Source of the DNA: Flaccisagitta enflata
Lineage: Eukaryota > Chaetognatha > Sagittoidea > Aphragmophora
Length of the DNA: 64,000 nt
Direction: 5' to 3'
NCBI GenBank assembly: GCA_965153355.1
Contig: OZ231126.1
Coordinates: 106,578,001-106,642,000 of the forward strand
The position numbers and the translations under genes are program-made. Below the pieces are notes generated by a model that was not told the origin of the DNA, did not search any database, and saw nothing but the letters and a program-made list of their open reading frames with translations. The number at the start of each line of letters is the position of its first letter. The stretch's first letter is position 1. Shown piece after piece: positions 20,670 through 31,937 of this stretch.

Positions 20670-21989
20670 GCTTTATTACATGCTCTGGACGGGTGATTCT
20701 TTTTTACAAGAACAGGCTATGAGACCAAAAGAAGACTGGATTTCAAGCTATCCGCCAAATGGTCTTTCTCAGTCACAGTACGACCAAGTTACTCTTTTGT
20801 GGTCTCAACTTTCCAAATGGGCAAAAAATGAGAAAAAAGCTGAAATGTGCCAAAGATTTTTTTTAGAATTTTATTTATATCTAGATTGTTATTGTCTCGC
20901 ATCTGTTTTAAAACAAGCAAGTCAGTCTTATTTTGATTATTTTAAAGTTGAAATTTTGAGTTTTTCCACCCTGCCTCAATTTTCTCATTTTTTTTTTCCT
21001 TCGCCATTGCAAAGTTGACCTAAATCTTATTGAAAAATCCAGCATTTTTTTACTTTTCCAAAATGGCTGTATTGGGGGCATAACAAGCATGGTACATAAA
21101 TATCAGGAAACAAATTCCCCAAGCCTTGCAGGATTTAATCAAAAAAAAACAATACAAAATGTAATTCAACTTGATAAAGTTTCACTTTTTCCGTCATCAA
21201 GTTACAAAGAGCCTCTCCCTTGGGGCCATTTTAGAGAATTTAGCCCTGATGAGACTTCTGCCTATTTTCTCTCAATGCAGAAAGACGGAATTATTGATGA
21301 TTGGTGTGACCAATTTGCATTTACTAAGAAATTACCCTCGGGTCTTTTACTGGACATGGGCCTTGTTTTCTGCTGTGATTTGGAAATTCCTAAAATTTAT
21401 CACACATTTTTTGATTGCTATATCCCAATTGCTGAATATAGGGTCATCAGCCCCGACCTCTTGAGCGAGTATCAAAACAGAATCATGAAAGAAATGAAAA
21501 AAAAACCTGAGAAACAAAAACGCGTTTTATTATCTTTGTTGCCAAAGGAAAAATCAATCATTCATTATAGAATGCTTAAGTGGCTCATAAATCATGGAAT
21601 AAGAATAACTGCAGTTCATACAATAGTCGAATTTGCGCAAAGTTGCTACATGACTGAAATTGTTGAGCTTGTTGCAGACAAACGGCGTAACGCAAACACC
21701 AAGGTAGAGGCCAATGCTGCCAAGGCTTGTCTTAATTACGTTTGGGGCCGCTGCCTTCTAAGCGCTAAAAAGTATCTTAATGCAAAAGTTGTTTACACAA
21801 AACAAGCATTTGATGACCAAACATCGCGCTTTACTTTCAAATCATTTTCCCGATTTGGTGATAATGTAGGCGTAGTCACTCATTCTAAGCGCTCATACGT
21901 TGCTAAAAATCTCGTGTACGTTAGTTTTACCATTTTGATGAATTCGAAACTATCTATGTGCACTCTTTTTTTTTGCAAGTTGCGTTTTT
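20619..21989 (+). pseudogene. First copy of a tandemly duplicated PolB segment
   Basis: 1,371 bp nearly identical to 21990-23381. It covers the third exonuclease region (FYLYLDCYCLASVL), the palm motif A (LDKVSLFPSS), the TPR1-like insertion and motif B (KACLNYVWGR). Relative to the second copy it lacks 19 bp (after 20677, AAAAAATCATACTTTTCCT) and differs at only a handful of other sites. Its open frames end at 21018 and 22012, and it cannot encode a full polymerase. It is either a recent tandem duplication or an assembly artefact joining two haplotypes. Confidence 0.85.
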
Positions 21990-24107
21990 CAAGATGCCTA
22001 CAACTTTTTTGAAAAAAATGGTTACTTAATGGTGACATAAGCTTTATTACAAAAAAATCATACTTTTCCTACATGCTCTGGACGGGTGATTCTTTTTTAC
22101 AAGAACAGGCTATGAGACCAAAAGAAGACTGGATTTCAAGCTATCCGCCAAATGGTCTTTCTCAGTCACAGTACGACCAAGTTACTCTTTTGTGGTCTCA
22201 ACTTTCCAAATGGGCAAAAAATGAGAAAAAAGCTGAAATGTGCCAAAGATTTTTTTTAGAATTTTATTTATATCTAGATTGTTATTATCTCGCATCTGTT
22301 TTAAAACAAGCAAGTCAGTCTTATTTTGATTATTTTAAAGTTGAAATTTTGAGTTTTTTCCACCCTGCCTCAATTTTCTCATTTTTTTTTCCTTCGCCAT
22401 TGCAAAGTTGACCTAAATCTTATTGAAAAATCCAGCATTTTTTTACTTTTCCAAAATGGCTGTATTGGGGGCATAACAAGCATGGTACATAAATATCAGG
22501 AAACAAATTCCCCAAGCCTTGCAGGATTTAATCCAAAAAAACCAATACAAAATGTAATTCAACTTGATAAAGTTTCACTTTTTCCGTCATCAAGTTACAA
22601 AGAGCCTCTCCCTTGGGGCCATTTTAGAGAATTTAGCCCTGATGAGACTTCTGCCTATTTTCTCTCAATGCAGAAAGACGGAATTATTGATGATTGGTGT
22701 GACCAATTTGCATTTACTAAGAAATTACCCTCGGGTCTTTTACTGGACATGGGCCTTGTTTTCTGCTGTGATTTGGAAATTCCTAAAATTTATCACACAT
22801 TTTTTGATTGCTATATCCCAATTGCTGAATATAGGGTCATCAGCCCCGACCTCTTGAGCGAGTATCAAAACAGAATCATGAAAGAAATGAAAAAAAAACC
22901 TGAGAAACAAAAACGCGTTTTATTATCTTTGTTGCCAAAGGAAAAATCAATCATTCATTATAGAATGCTTAAGTGGCTCATAAATCATGGAATAAGAATA
23001 AATGCAGTTCATACAATAGTCGAATTTGCGCAAAGTTGCTACATGACTGAAATTGTTGAGCTTGTTGCAGACAAACGGCGTAACGCAAACACCAAGGTAG
23101 AGGCCAATGCTGCCAAGGCTTGTCTTAATTACGTTTGGGGCCGCTGCCTTCTAAGCGCTAAAAAGTATCTTATTGCAAAAGTTGTTTACACAAAACAAGC
23201 ATTTGATGACCAAACATCGCGCTTTACTTTCAAATCATTTTCCCGATTTGGTGATAATGTAGGCGTAGTCACTCATTCTAAGCGCTCATACGTTGCTAAA
23301 AATCTCGTGTACGTTAGTTTTACCATTTTGATGAATTCGAAACTATCTATGTGCACTCTTTTTTTTTGCAAGTTGCGTTTTCTTTTGCAACTTAGCAATT
23401 GGTCTTGCACGCTCAATTATACAGACACAGACAGTGCGAACATATTGTTTAAGCAACACCCTACTACAAAATGTCGCCTCAATGAAAATCTATTAATCAT
23501 TCCCCCTTTCTCCGATTCTAACAGAGAACCAGAGGCTTTTTTTAACCGCCCGCCAAAATGCGGTTTCTCATGCACGGAGGTCGGAAAAATCCATGAGGAG
23601 GAATGGAAAAAAAACAAAAGCCCCGTTTCCCATGAATCGCCGTCTTCTGTTTTTGTTGCTTTAAGGTGCCTACGCTCAGAATTGGACACAAGCTCATTAG
23701 ATCCAACAAAACATAGCTTTTTTAATGAAAATATAACGGAAAGCGAAAAAAAAGAACTTTTAGAGCTCCAATCCACAAATCGTAAGCGCCTTAAATGCAC
23801 TCAGTTTGATACAAACACGCAAATAGTCGCATACGTAGCGCACTTAGCTAAAGTCTACAGTCTATTGCTAGAAGATGATTTAGAAGTGACTAAAATCAAA
23901 GGAATTAGTAAAAAAGATGTTTCGCTTTCATTTATTTCATACTGGCGCTTTCACATCGGAGAAAAATTTGATCTTCTATACTCACAAACAAAAATTAGGC
24001 CTCATAATTTTCAAATGTTTCATGAGAAATTTGTCAAAGTCGGATCATCGAAACTGGATAGAAAGCGAATATGGAGTCATAAAGGGTACCGCTCGACCAG
24101 AGAATAG
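21990..24107 (+). pseudogene. PolB gene, palm and C-terminal part (second copy of the duplication)
   Basis: Contains the missing 19 bp, so the exonuclease III region reads through (SYFSYMLWTGDSF, then YLYLDCYYLASVL) until a frameshift in a T-run near 22370-22395. A 541-codon frame from 22482 then carries motif A (LDKVSLFPSS), a GLLLDMGLVFCCDLEIPK segment, LHYR-like IHYRMLKWL, motif B (KACLNYVWGR) and motif C (NYTDTDS, about 23412-23432) with both catalytic aspartates. The C-terminal KIKGISKKDVS and KIRPHNFQMF / LDRKRIWS segments match the family's end. The stop is TAG at 24107. Homology to protein-primed PolB (DNA_pol_B_2 type) is clear from motif order. The catalytic residues look intact; only the frame is broken. 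Confidence 0.88.
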
Positions 24108-24183
24108 AAATACCAGACTCCGGAAATCATTTCATATGATTATCGGATCAAATTCCAAGATTCAACGAATATAAAAAGCTTGA

Positions 24184-24369
24184 TTCGGTTTGAGAAGGAC
24201 CTCTTCTATCGGAAAAATTCCTCTTATTATTTCCTCTAACAGTCCAACAGTCCTTCAGTTGCTTATCGAGATAGCTAATTCTCAACTGGTGGCGAGGCGG
24301 GATGTAACTGTCTACATGAACACCACACTCGAAGATCTAACACTACCAAAGATTAATGATAAGGGTTGA
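24184..24369 (+). CDS. Short unknown ORF fragment after PolB
   Basis: 61 open codons with no ATG near the start, reading TSSIGKIPLIISSNSP, then LQLLIEIANSQLVARRD and TVYMNTTLEDLTLPK before TGA. The composition is that of a folded protein, not chance AT-rich DNA. It may be the 3' remnant of another gene of the PolB element or the edge of the giant retroelement. Family unknown. Confidence 0.3.
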   Translation, partial: FGLRRTSSIGKIPLIISSNSPTVLQLLIEIANSQLVARRDVTVYMNTTLEDLTLPKINDKG

Positions 24370-24850
24370 TACGAAGGGAAAGAAAACTCCTCTAAATAAG
24401 AAAGTTTACTCGAAAAAATCAAAAAACATATAACTCAACGTCATTCAAAAATCCTTAAAACAACAACGAATAGGGTCAATAAAACACTCAAAACCAACAG
24501 ATTCTTTCATCAACAATCCATCATTTCTTTTTAACTCTCGCCGAAAATCGAGAACGAAGACGAAAATGAGTCCTTTCTTATCGGTCCGTCCTGGCTTATA
24601 GTCAGTCGGAGCGTACGTCCGCGGGAGTCGCGAACCGGCAGCCGTATGGAGGAGTTCTTCTATCCACGCATCATAGCTGGTCCGTCGAGCGGCACGCGTA
24701 TAGACACCCGATGACCGATCCGCCGACGACGGCCATAGGTCGGCATTGGTCGGTCCATCGATCCATTTCCCAACAACCCCGGTAAGACACCGAGAACCTA
24801 CAAGGTAAGCAAGGAAGAACGAGTTAATGGACCAACGTACAGACCGACAC
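24370..24850. other. Unassigned; possible part of the giant element's 5' LTR
   Basis: A GC-richer block (24580-24790) sits in AT-rich DNA. A good splice-donor sequence (CTACAAG|GTAAGC, 24801-24812) is present but no exon is clear. No repeat of this stretch is present at the right end of the window, so LTR status cannot be shown. Confidence 0.3.
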
Positions 24851-24855
24851 TCAAA

Positions 24856-25132
24856 CCATATAGAAAAGTGAATATCGGGAAAATGGTTTGAACCAGAGTA
24901 CAAAGGTCAAAGCCCTGAATATTTGGAGGCTCGTGGAAGGGAAGAGGAGCAAATTCAGGCAATTTCAATGGAAATAGAAGGAGGAAGAAGATCACCACCC
25001 GATGACTCCTTCCACGAGAGTGACGCTATTTTCCCGCAAAAATTATTCAAGGACGAAATCATAAAGAAATTCATATTTGATATTCCATTGCGCGCACTAA
25101 ATTCATGCGAAGAAAAAATTCAGTTCGATTGA
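24856..25132 (+). CDS. Unknown ORF, possible exon
   Basis: Open from just after a TGA near 24868 to TGA at 25132, about 88 codons. The start reads KWFEPEYKGQSPEYLEARG with an internal WFEPEYKG / SPEYLEARG near-repeat, then EEEQIQAISMEIEGGRR and an Ile/Lys/Phe-rich end. No ATG lies near the 5' end. The composition suggests coding. It may belong to the 5' part of the giant retroelement. Family unknown. Confidence 0.3.
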
Positions 25133-25395
25133 CTAAAAATCCGATCGTTAATAATACAAAATAATCCGATCGTAGTTGTCTAACAGTCCATTCTCAACGA
25201 TACAAAGCAATTACTGTCCAATTGTAAACACAAACAAAACAGCAGTGATTCGATTTCCACAAATAATACTTTGTTTTATACAATCAATCCCATTCGAACA
25301 TCAAAAATCATAATTATCAGCATCATATTTTCCGCCAAATATACTTCGGATTAACCAGCCGCATACAGTACGTATTGTATATCATCATAGAACAA
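25133..25395. other. AT-rich spacer
   Basis: Contains two ATAATCCGATCGTA / ATCCGATCGTTA phrases (about 25138 and 25164). Nothing else is seen. Confidence 0.4.
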
Positions 25396-26124
25396 ATGCC
25401 ACGAAACACCATCACCTACACTCAGAGCAAGATTGGGCTCGCAATCCTCCCAACAGGTTCCAGTTGTCAAGGGCGGACGCGACCACATCAGTGCATCCAT
25501 ACCACACCACCAAAAACAGATCGGACAAACGGACCATCTTCCGATAATCGATTCAGACCGATAAACGCGACACGACAGACAGATTGCGTACAATCAGAAC
25601 CGCACAAAACTCATCAAATTGTCCGTCCACGTGCAGTTAAGAGTAAACAACCGATCACTAAAATACCAGGACGCGCTTATCGCGTTCACACAACGGGAAC
25701 GTACGTGCCTGAATCATATTCCAAATACGCGTACATTCGTAAAGACATTCGTTCCATGGAAAGTGCTCATTACAATTCAACCATCCGCGTTCCAGATACC
25801 TTCACATCCATTAGCGCGTTCGCATTTCCGGTCCACACGTCAATAGAAACCAACAAAACTGAGACGAGCGTATCAGCGTCCACGACGCAAACGAATGTCA
25901 ACCAGACCGACCGACAGACCGTTGGAAGTCAAAGCCGGTCCGACAGGAAATCTGAGATAAAAAGGTTGAACAAATTTATTAAGACAGGTGATCTGAACGC
26001 AGTCCAACATTGGACAAGAACAGTCCGCAAATGGACAAATGAAATTGGGTCAGAACTGCACGCGATAAGCCATGGCACTAAGATCATAGAATCACTCATC
26101 GCCAAAACTCCCACACAGCAGTAA
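25396..26124 (+). CDS. Unknown 242-aa Thr/Arg-rich protein
   Basis: The ATG at 25396 (MPRNTITYTQ) gives an intact frame to TAA at 26124. The protein is polar and basic with many Thr, Ser, Arg and Gln. Late in the sequence there is a helical, better-conserved-looking segment (EIKRLNKFIKTGDLNAVQHW, then WTNEIGSELHAISHGTKIIE). It has no membrane segment or known motif. Its base composition resembles the ORF1 region downstream, so it may be a leader ORF of the giant retroelement, but no boundary proves this. Confidence 0.4.
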   Translation: MPRNTITYTQSKIGLAILPTGSSCQGRTRPHQCIHTTPPKTDRTNGPSSDNRFRPINATRQTDCVQSEPHKTHQIVRPRAVKSKQPITKIPGRAYRVHTTGTYVPESYSKYAYIRKDIRSMESAHYNSTIRVPDTFTSISAFAFPVHTSIETNKTETSVSASTTQTNVNQTDRQTVGSQSRSDRKSEIKRLNKFIKTGDLNAVQHWTRTVRKWTNEIGSELHAISHGTKIIESLIAKTPTQQ

Positions 26125-27423
26125 TACTATAGTGTCGGATTGACACACACGCGCAAATACACATTCATAATTACGCGTAAAAACTACATAGTTCACACTA
26201 AGTTACTGCCATAGTTCACACGGGTACACTTGAAAATCATATCCAACTAAGACACGTTCGCACTAACAGTATTTTCATCGAACGTAGTTCATACTATTAG
26301 ACAGAAACGCTCACATTCATGAATCACAGACTAAGCATTGAGATCAACGTCCTCCATCGTTGATTCTTTCACTCAACGTGACTTAACATCATAGAACAAA
26401 GACTCGAAATTCAATAAAAATTAAACAATCCGAATTTCCTTCTGAATTGAAAACAAATTCAAGGAAATCAATTCCAAAACAAAATTCTTTATTCGAATTT
26501 TAAGAAAAACTCGATATTGAAAGAAATATTGAAACCAAAACAAACATGAAATTGGCAGAATAAGAAGTGTTAAAGAAACAATTCATGAAAATAAAGATCA
26601 ATAAATTTCAAAAATAATCTTGAATCGAGTTCAATATTCCAACAAAAACGGAAGTTAGACAAAAATTTTGAACAAAAATTATTTTAAAATTATAAATTGA
26701 TTGCCAAGAATTTTGAAGAAAAGTAAAATCTCCGACTTCATCCAGTCTTAACAAAAACAATATCGGAAACAAAGTAGTAAGGAGCCGGTCTAACAAAAAC
26801 AAAGTCAGGAAACGCAGAAACAAAACAAGATCCACTTACTTGAGTGAGAAAGAAAATCCGCATTCGCGCATAACCATCGATCGAAGAAACGAAGTTGACA
26901 TTTTCTCCATATTCCCAATTTTCAATCGCCGCGACATCCTGATTTTCAATCAATCCCAATTATCAACCACTCTTGCACTTACGCGTATTTGATACTTTTA
27001 TAAATCCATACTTGCGATTAAATTCATTCATATGAAACGCAACTGCGACAAAAACAAAACAAATAAACAACACAACTAAACGAAACAAAATAAAATAAAA
27101 CAAAAATAAAACAAATAAAACAAAACATAGCAAAACAAAACAAATTTTAAAATCTATAAATATTTATCCAAAAAGAATTAACACTTAGGAAAATAAAATG
27201 GAAAAATAGGATTAAAAATTAATTCAATATTAATTGATTAAATAAGATTTTAAAAACAACTGAAAATAACAACACCACACATACAATGAACGATACAAAT
27301 ACAACGACAAATTGACATCGTCAACGGCAAACGCATATTGCACATAATTCACCATTTATTCGATTTACCATTTGTATGTTTGCGCATTTAAATTTCGTCA
27401 GTTGTGACCCATGATCCATCCAC
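26125..27423. other. AT-rich untranslated region upstream of giant-element ORF1
   Basis: 1.3 kb without convincing coding frames. It includes ACATAGTTCACAC repeats (about 26188 and 26211) and A-rich CAAAACAAA stretches (27050-27150). If the giant element's 5' LTR ends left of this, this is its leader. No primer-binding site could be recognised with confidence. Confidence 0.45.
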
Positions 27424-28140
27424 ATGTCGTCTGACCATAATGAAGACGGCATCAATTATAAACGCGAATTCTGTCGAGAACTGCAAGAGAAATTGAAATT
27501 GAAAGAAGAAAACAGAGTATTAACTAGCAAACTGAGAGTCTCAGAAATATATTTGAACGATAAAGACAATAGTATTAGACTATTGGAACAAAAAGTGGAC
27601 AATTTGCAGGATACTATATCCGAATTAACCCGACATATCGTCGAATTACAAAATGGAGGAAGATCCAACCGAGGACCAGTCGGTCAACCGTACCGGCATT
27701 CACTCACCATCCATCCAGTCCGAGACCGAGTTGAAAACGATCGATGGGGCCTCTGCGAAGGATCCGAGGACGATGACGTCGACAGCCGATGCAGCAGCAG
27801 CTGGATGCCCGGATACCCGCGACCATGTCACCGGGTGCGACATTGTCGCGGACGATCGCCAGGACGATTTGCCGACACCGACAGTCGACGTAACAGATCC
27901 GCCGACGCCGGCGGGAATCCAGGACGATCCGCCGACGCGGAGGGAAATTTGAGACGAGCTAAAGACGCCGGCGACAACGAGCGACGCGCGACAGACGCCG
28001 CCGGAAGTGATTCCATCAGCGCCGGATATGGCGAGATCAGCGCCAGCCAGCGCCGACGAGACGGTCCGCCGCCATCTTACAGCACCGTCCCCGGACGAGT
28101 CGATTCCAACGCCGATGATCAACCTCCTGGAGGCGTTTAA
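27424..28140 (+). CDS. Giant element ORF1, N-terminal coiled-coil segment (frame 1)
   Basis: The ATG at 27424 begins a polar start followed by a leucine-heptad coiled coil (about residues 20-78, with LKLKEENRVLTSKLRVSEIY and RLLEQKVDNLQDTISELTRH). After residue about 78 this frame reads Arg/Gly/Asp-rich sequence to a stop at 28140. The +1 frame over the same DNA reads Pro/Thr/Asp-rich sequence (27653-27952, VDVTDPPTPAG) of the same flavour as the start of ORF2. It reaches TGA at 27950-27952 and reopens straight into the long 28007-30457 frame. So a frameshift (programmed or mutational) is needed to connect the coiled coil to the rest of ORF1. Confidence 0.6.
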   Translation: MSSDHNEDGINYKREFCRELQEKLKLKEENRVLTSKLRVSEIYLNDKDNSIRLLEQKVDNLQDTISELTRHIVELQNGGRSNRGPVGQPYRHSLTIHPVRDRVENDRWGLCEGSEDDDVDSRCSSSWMPGYPRPCHRVRHCRGRSPGRFADTDSRRNRSADAGGNPGRSADAEGNLRRAKDAGDNERRATDAAGSDSISAGYGEISASQRRRDGPPPSYSTVPGRVDSNADDQPPGGV

Positions 28141-30457
28141 TGAACATAGAGACAACGCGTTAAATGAAATACAGGACATTGGGGACGATTTGGAAACAGC
28201 TCGCGCGCCAATAACAACTGAAGCCGCAGAGTCGATAGAACATCATTTATCAGGTTTGAGCAAAGCTGTTTTACAGCAAAAGCGTATCGCTCAATTGGAA
28301 AAAAGTTTAGAAGCAGCCGCTAAAGGCGGAAATGACACCATTTTCGCTGAAACAAAACAAGAATTAGAAAACAGTTTGACTGAATTCGAAACAACCATGT
28401 CAGGCCCAAAAGATGAATTAGGCCAGATAAAAGACGTGAAGAAAACAGTTTCTGAAACAGGTGTGCATGCCATGAATGTGACGCGTAATTGTAAATACCT
28501 GGCTGAATCGATGATCAAGATGGAGAGTGAGTTAGTAAATATGATAATCGAGGCCAGCAAGTCGATCAAAAACAGACACCCAAAAGTGATTCTGAAACGT
28601 TTATTAAAACATGAGCAAATCAGAGAGATGTTGGATATGATTATCTCAACAACGCAAATGCTAAACGATTCATTGGCACACGTTAGCACAACGGCCGAGG
28701 ATTTAAGGCTCATGCAGGCCACACTAGAGATCAAAGCCCTTGAAACACATGAAACGGAAGAAAAATTCCCTTTGCTGTCAACGGTCAAATCAGCTGAAAA
28801 GTTAGCCGAGATGTGCGGCGTCGCTATATTTTGCGTCCAATCTGACGCTACACGCAGATTAGAAAGCGCTATGCAGAGAGCGCTGGATAAGAAAATACTC
28901 TATTTAGATTCCCCCTTACATCAGGTTTGGCGCGAAGTTTTCGCGGAAATTCCGTGTGCAACAAGGCAGGATGACCATAAGCAAAGTGTGTTTACACAAA
29001 ACATACCATCAGCACACGATTTACCGAGTCTTGTTGCCGCCTTACATACATCAAAAATTCAATTTTCAAAACTGAAATTTGCATACGTGGCCCAATCGGG
29101 AATGACCGAAATCATGCAAAGGCATAATGACAGCATGAAGGACAGACTCCTTCAGGTTGAGTCACTCATACACGAGCACGCATACAGAGTGAGAGAGATT
29201 GATTTATGCAGGGATTTGATTATGTATGCTGAACAAAGTGAGAGAATGGAAAGCGAAGCCACGTTAAGCAAAATATATTCTCTGATTGAGAATATTGAGA
29301 ATGACATTGAAAGCAAGTGGCACGAAAATCGAAGCCCAGATACACAAAATGATCATGCTACCAAATGGGCTAAAATGAAACACAAAGATGACATGAAAAC
29401 AGACAGAATCATGAAAATCAAAGATTTATTAGATGAACGCAAAGCGTCAAAAACAAGGCAAGACGCTGATCCGCGTCTTAAAAGATACCTAGAAAGTGAA
29501 GCGTGTCAGGTGAGATTGAGTGCAAATGACACGAAACCAAAAATGCCAGTTACACAGAAACAGGCTCAGAAAAACAGAAACAGACGCCGCAGAAGCCCAA
29601 ATAGGCCATCCGATCAACGCAGGGCTGGCAGCGTCATTATTATGCCACGGCAAAACAGAGGTTTTTCACCCGCCAATAACAGACGCCGCGGAGCGTCACT
29701 GGACGGCCGGAAGTACTCCGGCGGGCGCCAAATGCCATCAAATCGCGCTCAAAGACGCAACAGAAATGTAACGCATAACCTAGACCAATTCAACCAAACG
29801 TGCAAAGAGGCCACAAAAAGGATGAAACAGCAGAGAAAACAGAGAAGAAAACAAGAAAGAAGGAAAGAAAGGGAAAATAACAAAACACCCGAGCCTGAAC
29901 AAACACCCGCAGAACAAGAGATCAATTCTGTCGATCTCACAGAACAAACAATAATAGTGCATAACGAGAATGACAATTCGCCTAATCAGAACCGAGATGA
30001 ATCACAAAACAAAAACAAGAAGGGGAAAAACAAAGACAAAACGGTCAATAAGCAGCCTGATCATAACAGAGCAGTAAATACTGCCGAGAGTGATCACCCG
30101 AATGATCAACAGAGTGATCAGAATAATCAAAATGATCGTAAAGATGGTCAAAATGATCAACAGAATAGCAAAAATGATCAAAAGAACGAGCCAAATGATT
30201 CAAAGAAGGATCAAAAGAACGATCAGAATGATTCAAACAAAGGTCAAAAGAATAGTAAGAAGAACGATCGAAAGGCCAACACAAAGAATGATGCAAAGAA
30301 TGAGCCGAAAAAGGATGAACGGGCACCGCCCGGGCAACCAGTAAAATCTAAATTGACCAATAATAAAATCCCCGTGTCAGAGAGAGTCTCTGTGTCTATA
30401 ATACTCTGTCCTTCCTACGGCCCTAAACCTCGACTAAACCCATGGACGATCGGCTGA
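28007..30457 (+). CDS. Giant element ORF1, central segment
   Basis: Open frame continuous with 27653-27952 apart from one TGA. The genuine part ends at 30374, where an LTR insertion begins; the last 28 codons are read from the inserted LTR. Content in order: Pro/Ser/Ala-rich start, long helical region (about residues 45-440) with probable coiled coils (VLQQKRIAQLEKSLEAAAK and others), a basic Arg-rich stretch (QKNRNRRRRSPNRPS, RRRGASLDGRKYSGGRQ), KQQRKQRRKQERRKERE, and a C-terminal Asn/Asp/Gln/Lys tract of DQ(K/N)ND repeats. It looks like a structural, nucleic-acid-binding protein. No similarity to a known Gag is evident. The role is unknown. Confidence 0.7.
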   Translation: MIPSAPDMARSAPASADETVRRHLTAPSPDESIPTPMINLLEAFNEHRDNALNEIQDIGDDLETARAPITTEAAESIEHHLSGLSKAVLQQKRIAQLEKSLEAAAKGGNDTIFAETKQELENSLTEFETTMSGPKDELGQIKDVKKTVSETGVHAMNVTRNCKYLAESMIKMESELVNMIIEASKSIKNRHPKVILKRLLKHEQIREMLDMIISTTQMLNDSLAHVSTTAEDLRLMQATLEIKALETHETEEKFPLLSTVKSAEKLAEMCGVAIFCVQSDATRRLESAMQRALDKKILYLDSPLHQVWREVFAEIPCATRQDDHKQSVFTQNIPSAHDLPSLVAALHTSKIQFSKLKFAYVAQSGMTEIMQRHNDSMKDRLLQVESLIHEHAYRVREIDLCRDLIMYAEQSERMESEATLSKIYSLIENIENDIESKWHENRSPDTQNDHATKWAKMKHKDDMKTDRIMKIKDLLDERKASKTRQDADPRLKRYLESEACQVRLSANDTKPKMPVTQKQAQKNRNRRRRSPNRPSDQRRAGSVIIMPRQNRGFSPANNRRRGASLDGRKYSGGRQMPSNRAQRRNRNVTHNLDQFNQTCKEATKRMKQQRKQRRKQERRKERENNKTPEPEQTPAEQEINSVDLTEQTIIVHNENDNSPNQNRDESQNKNKKGKNKDKTVNKQPDHNRAVNTAESDHPNDQQSDQNNQNDRKDGQNDQQNSKNDQKNEPNDSKKDQKNDQNDSNKGQKNSKKNDRKANTKNDAKNEPKKDERAPPGQPVKSKLTNNKIPVSERVSVSIILCPSYGPKPRLNPWTIG

Positions 30458-31109
30458 AGCAGCCGGCACGTCGCTCCCGAAGGAATGAAAACAGCGAAGT
30501 CAAGCGAAAACGATGTAATCAACGGGAATATGCCGAACGATAAAGCTGAATGACGGTAAAGAAACGAGAAAAGAGGAAAAAATGTCATAAATATCGGTCT
30601 ACTAAGCGAAAGTAAGGCTAAAAATCCTCTAATGATAATAATAATAATAGTAAAGGTCGCGAAACTACTAAGGATAAAACGCCGACTAACGGGATAAAAC
30701 GCGATCTAACGTAAATATACGGGATAAAACGCGGTATGATACGCGATACTACGTAGCTACTCACCTAAGATCGTGACAAAGTGAAGAAAATGTGCGGGTC
30801 CGAGAAAAAATAATCGTCTCTCGATAATTTTTTAGTAAAATCTCTCTCTTCGCGTCGTACAGAAAAGCCGGTCGAAGAATGTTCTGGAAGGTTTGAGTCT
30901 AAGATTCTTGACCGGAACGAATGGAATATTCTAGAAAGATCTAGATGACGTAAGAAAAGAGCGGGAAAATCAAATCCGAATAGGCGAAGCAGACAAAAAA
31001 TGCGAGAACAAATGAGCAATCCGAGACCGCGGTCGAACGACTAAGCCCGAAGATGATAATAACCAGAAAATAACGATCGGCGTCGGAAGGCTAGCGGATC
31101 TCCTTTTCA
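30375..31109 (+). repeat. 5' LTR of the 2.4-kb insertion
   Basis: 735 bp, TG...CA, near-identical to 32050-32784. It includes GGATAAAACGC(G/C) repeats and an ACTCACCTAAGATCG phrase resembling a reverse-strand splice donor. Confidence 0.92.
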
Positions 31110-31937
31110 CTCCCCCCGTTTTTTGAACAAAATGTGAAAAATTCAAGTTTGGGCAAAAAACTAAAATAACGGAAGGAGATGAGCTAGGCTTCTTTGCCGA
31201 AAAATTCGGAATTGATCTCCCTGTAATACTAGGATTGTACGTATGTAAAACGAGATGTAAAACGTAAACGGGAATAAAACGGGATATAACGCGGACGCGT
31301 TGAGAGATGATATGTAAACGCAAACGAGTGAGATAAAGGCTGTAACTACAATTTAATAAATTACCTGTTACGGATAAATAAATACTACACTATTACCGTT
31401 ACCTGTTACCAGTTGTTTACTACCGATCATATATCGGTTACCTGTTACCTACACTTACCTGTACCTGAAAAGAAAAAGGGTTAAGATGTCAATATAAATC
31501 AATCAAATTCAATCACCCGTAGGATAACAATACTTTCATTGTCACAACTCCATCTGCAGTGGTTATCAATTCGAGAAATCACTATTAAAAGAAACAGTGG
31601 TCTGTTCCAAATAACAATGTTTAGTCGAATTGAATGTTACTACATGATTTCATCGTGTCCAATGAAAATATAGTATTATCAATCGAGCAAATCGATCGGC
31701 GGAATGCAGATTAATGTTACTTTGTATGTTTGTAAATAATAATCGAGAAATGTTTGGTATCGTAAATAATTAATCGTACAAAGTTGAATTCGTAGAATTA
31801 ACAAATATTCTTTTACGCAAGAATTGTGAAATTGTAACAAATTGATCGCTCATTGAATGACACTGTTTGATAATATTGATGTTGAATGAAAAATCACAAT
31901 GAATTCGAATTGTTTTTAATAGCACTGTAAAAATTAG

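Noticed and set aside
24445-24903. 152-codon minus-strand ORF
   Set aside because: No motif, uneven composition, overlaps other open frames; may lie in an LTR. Not enough support to call.
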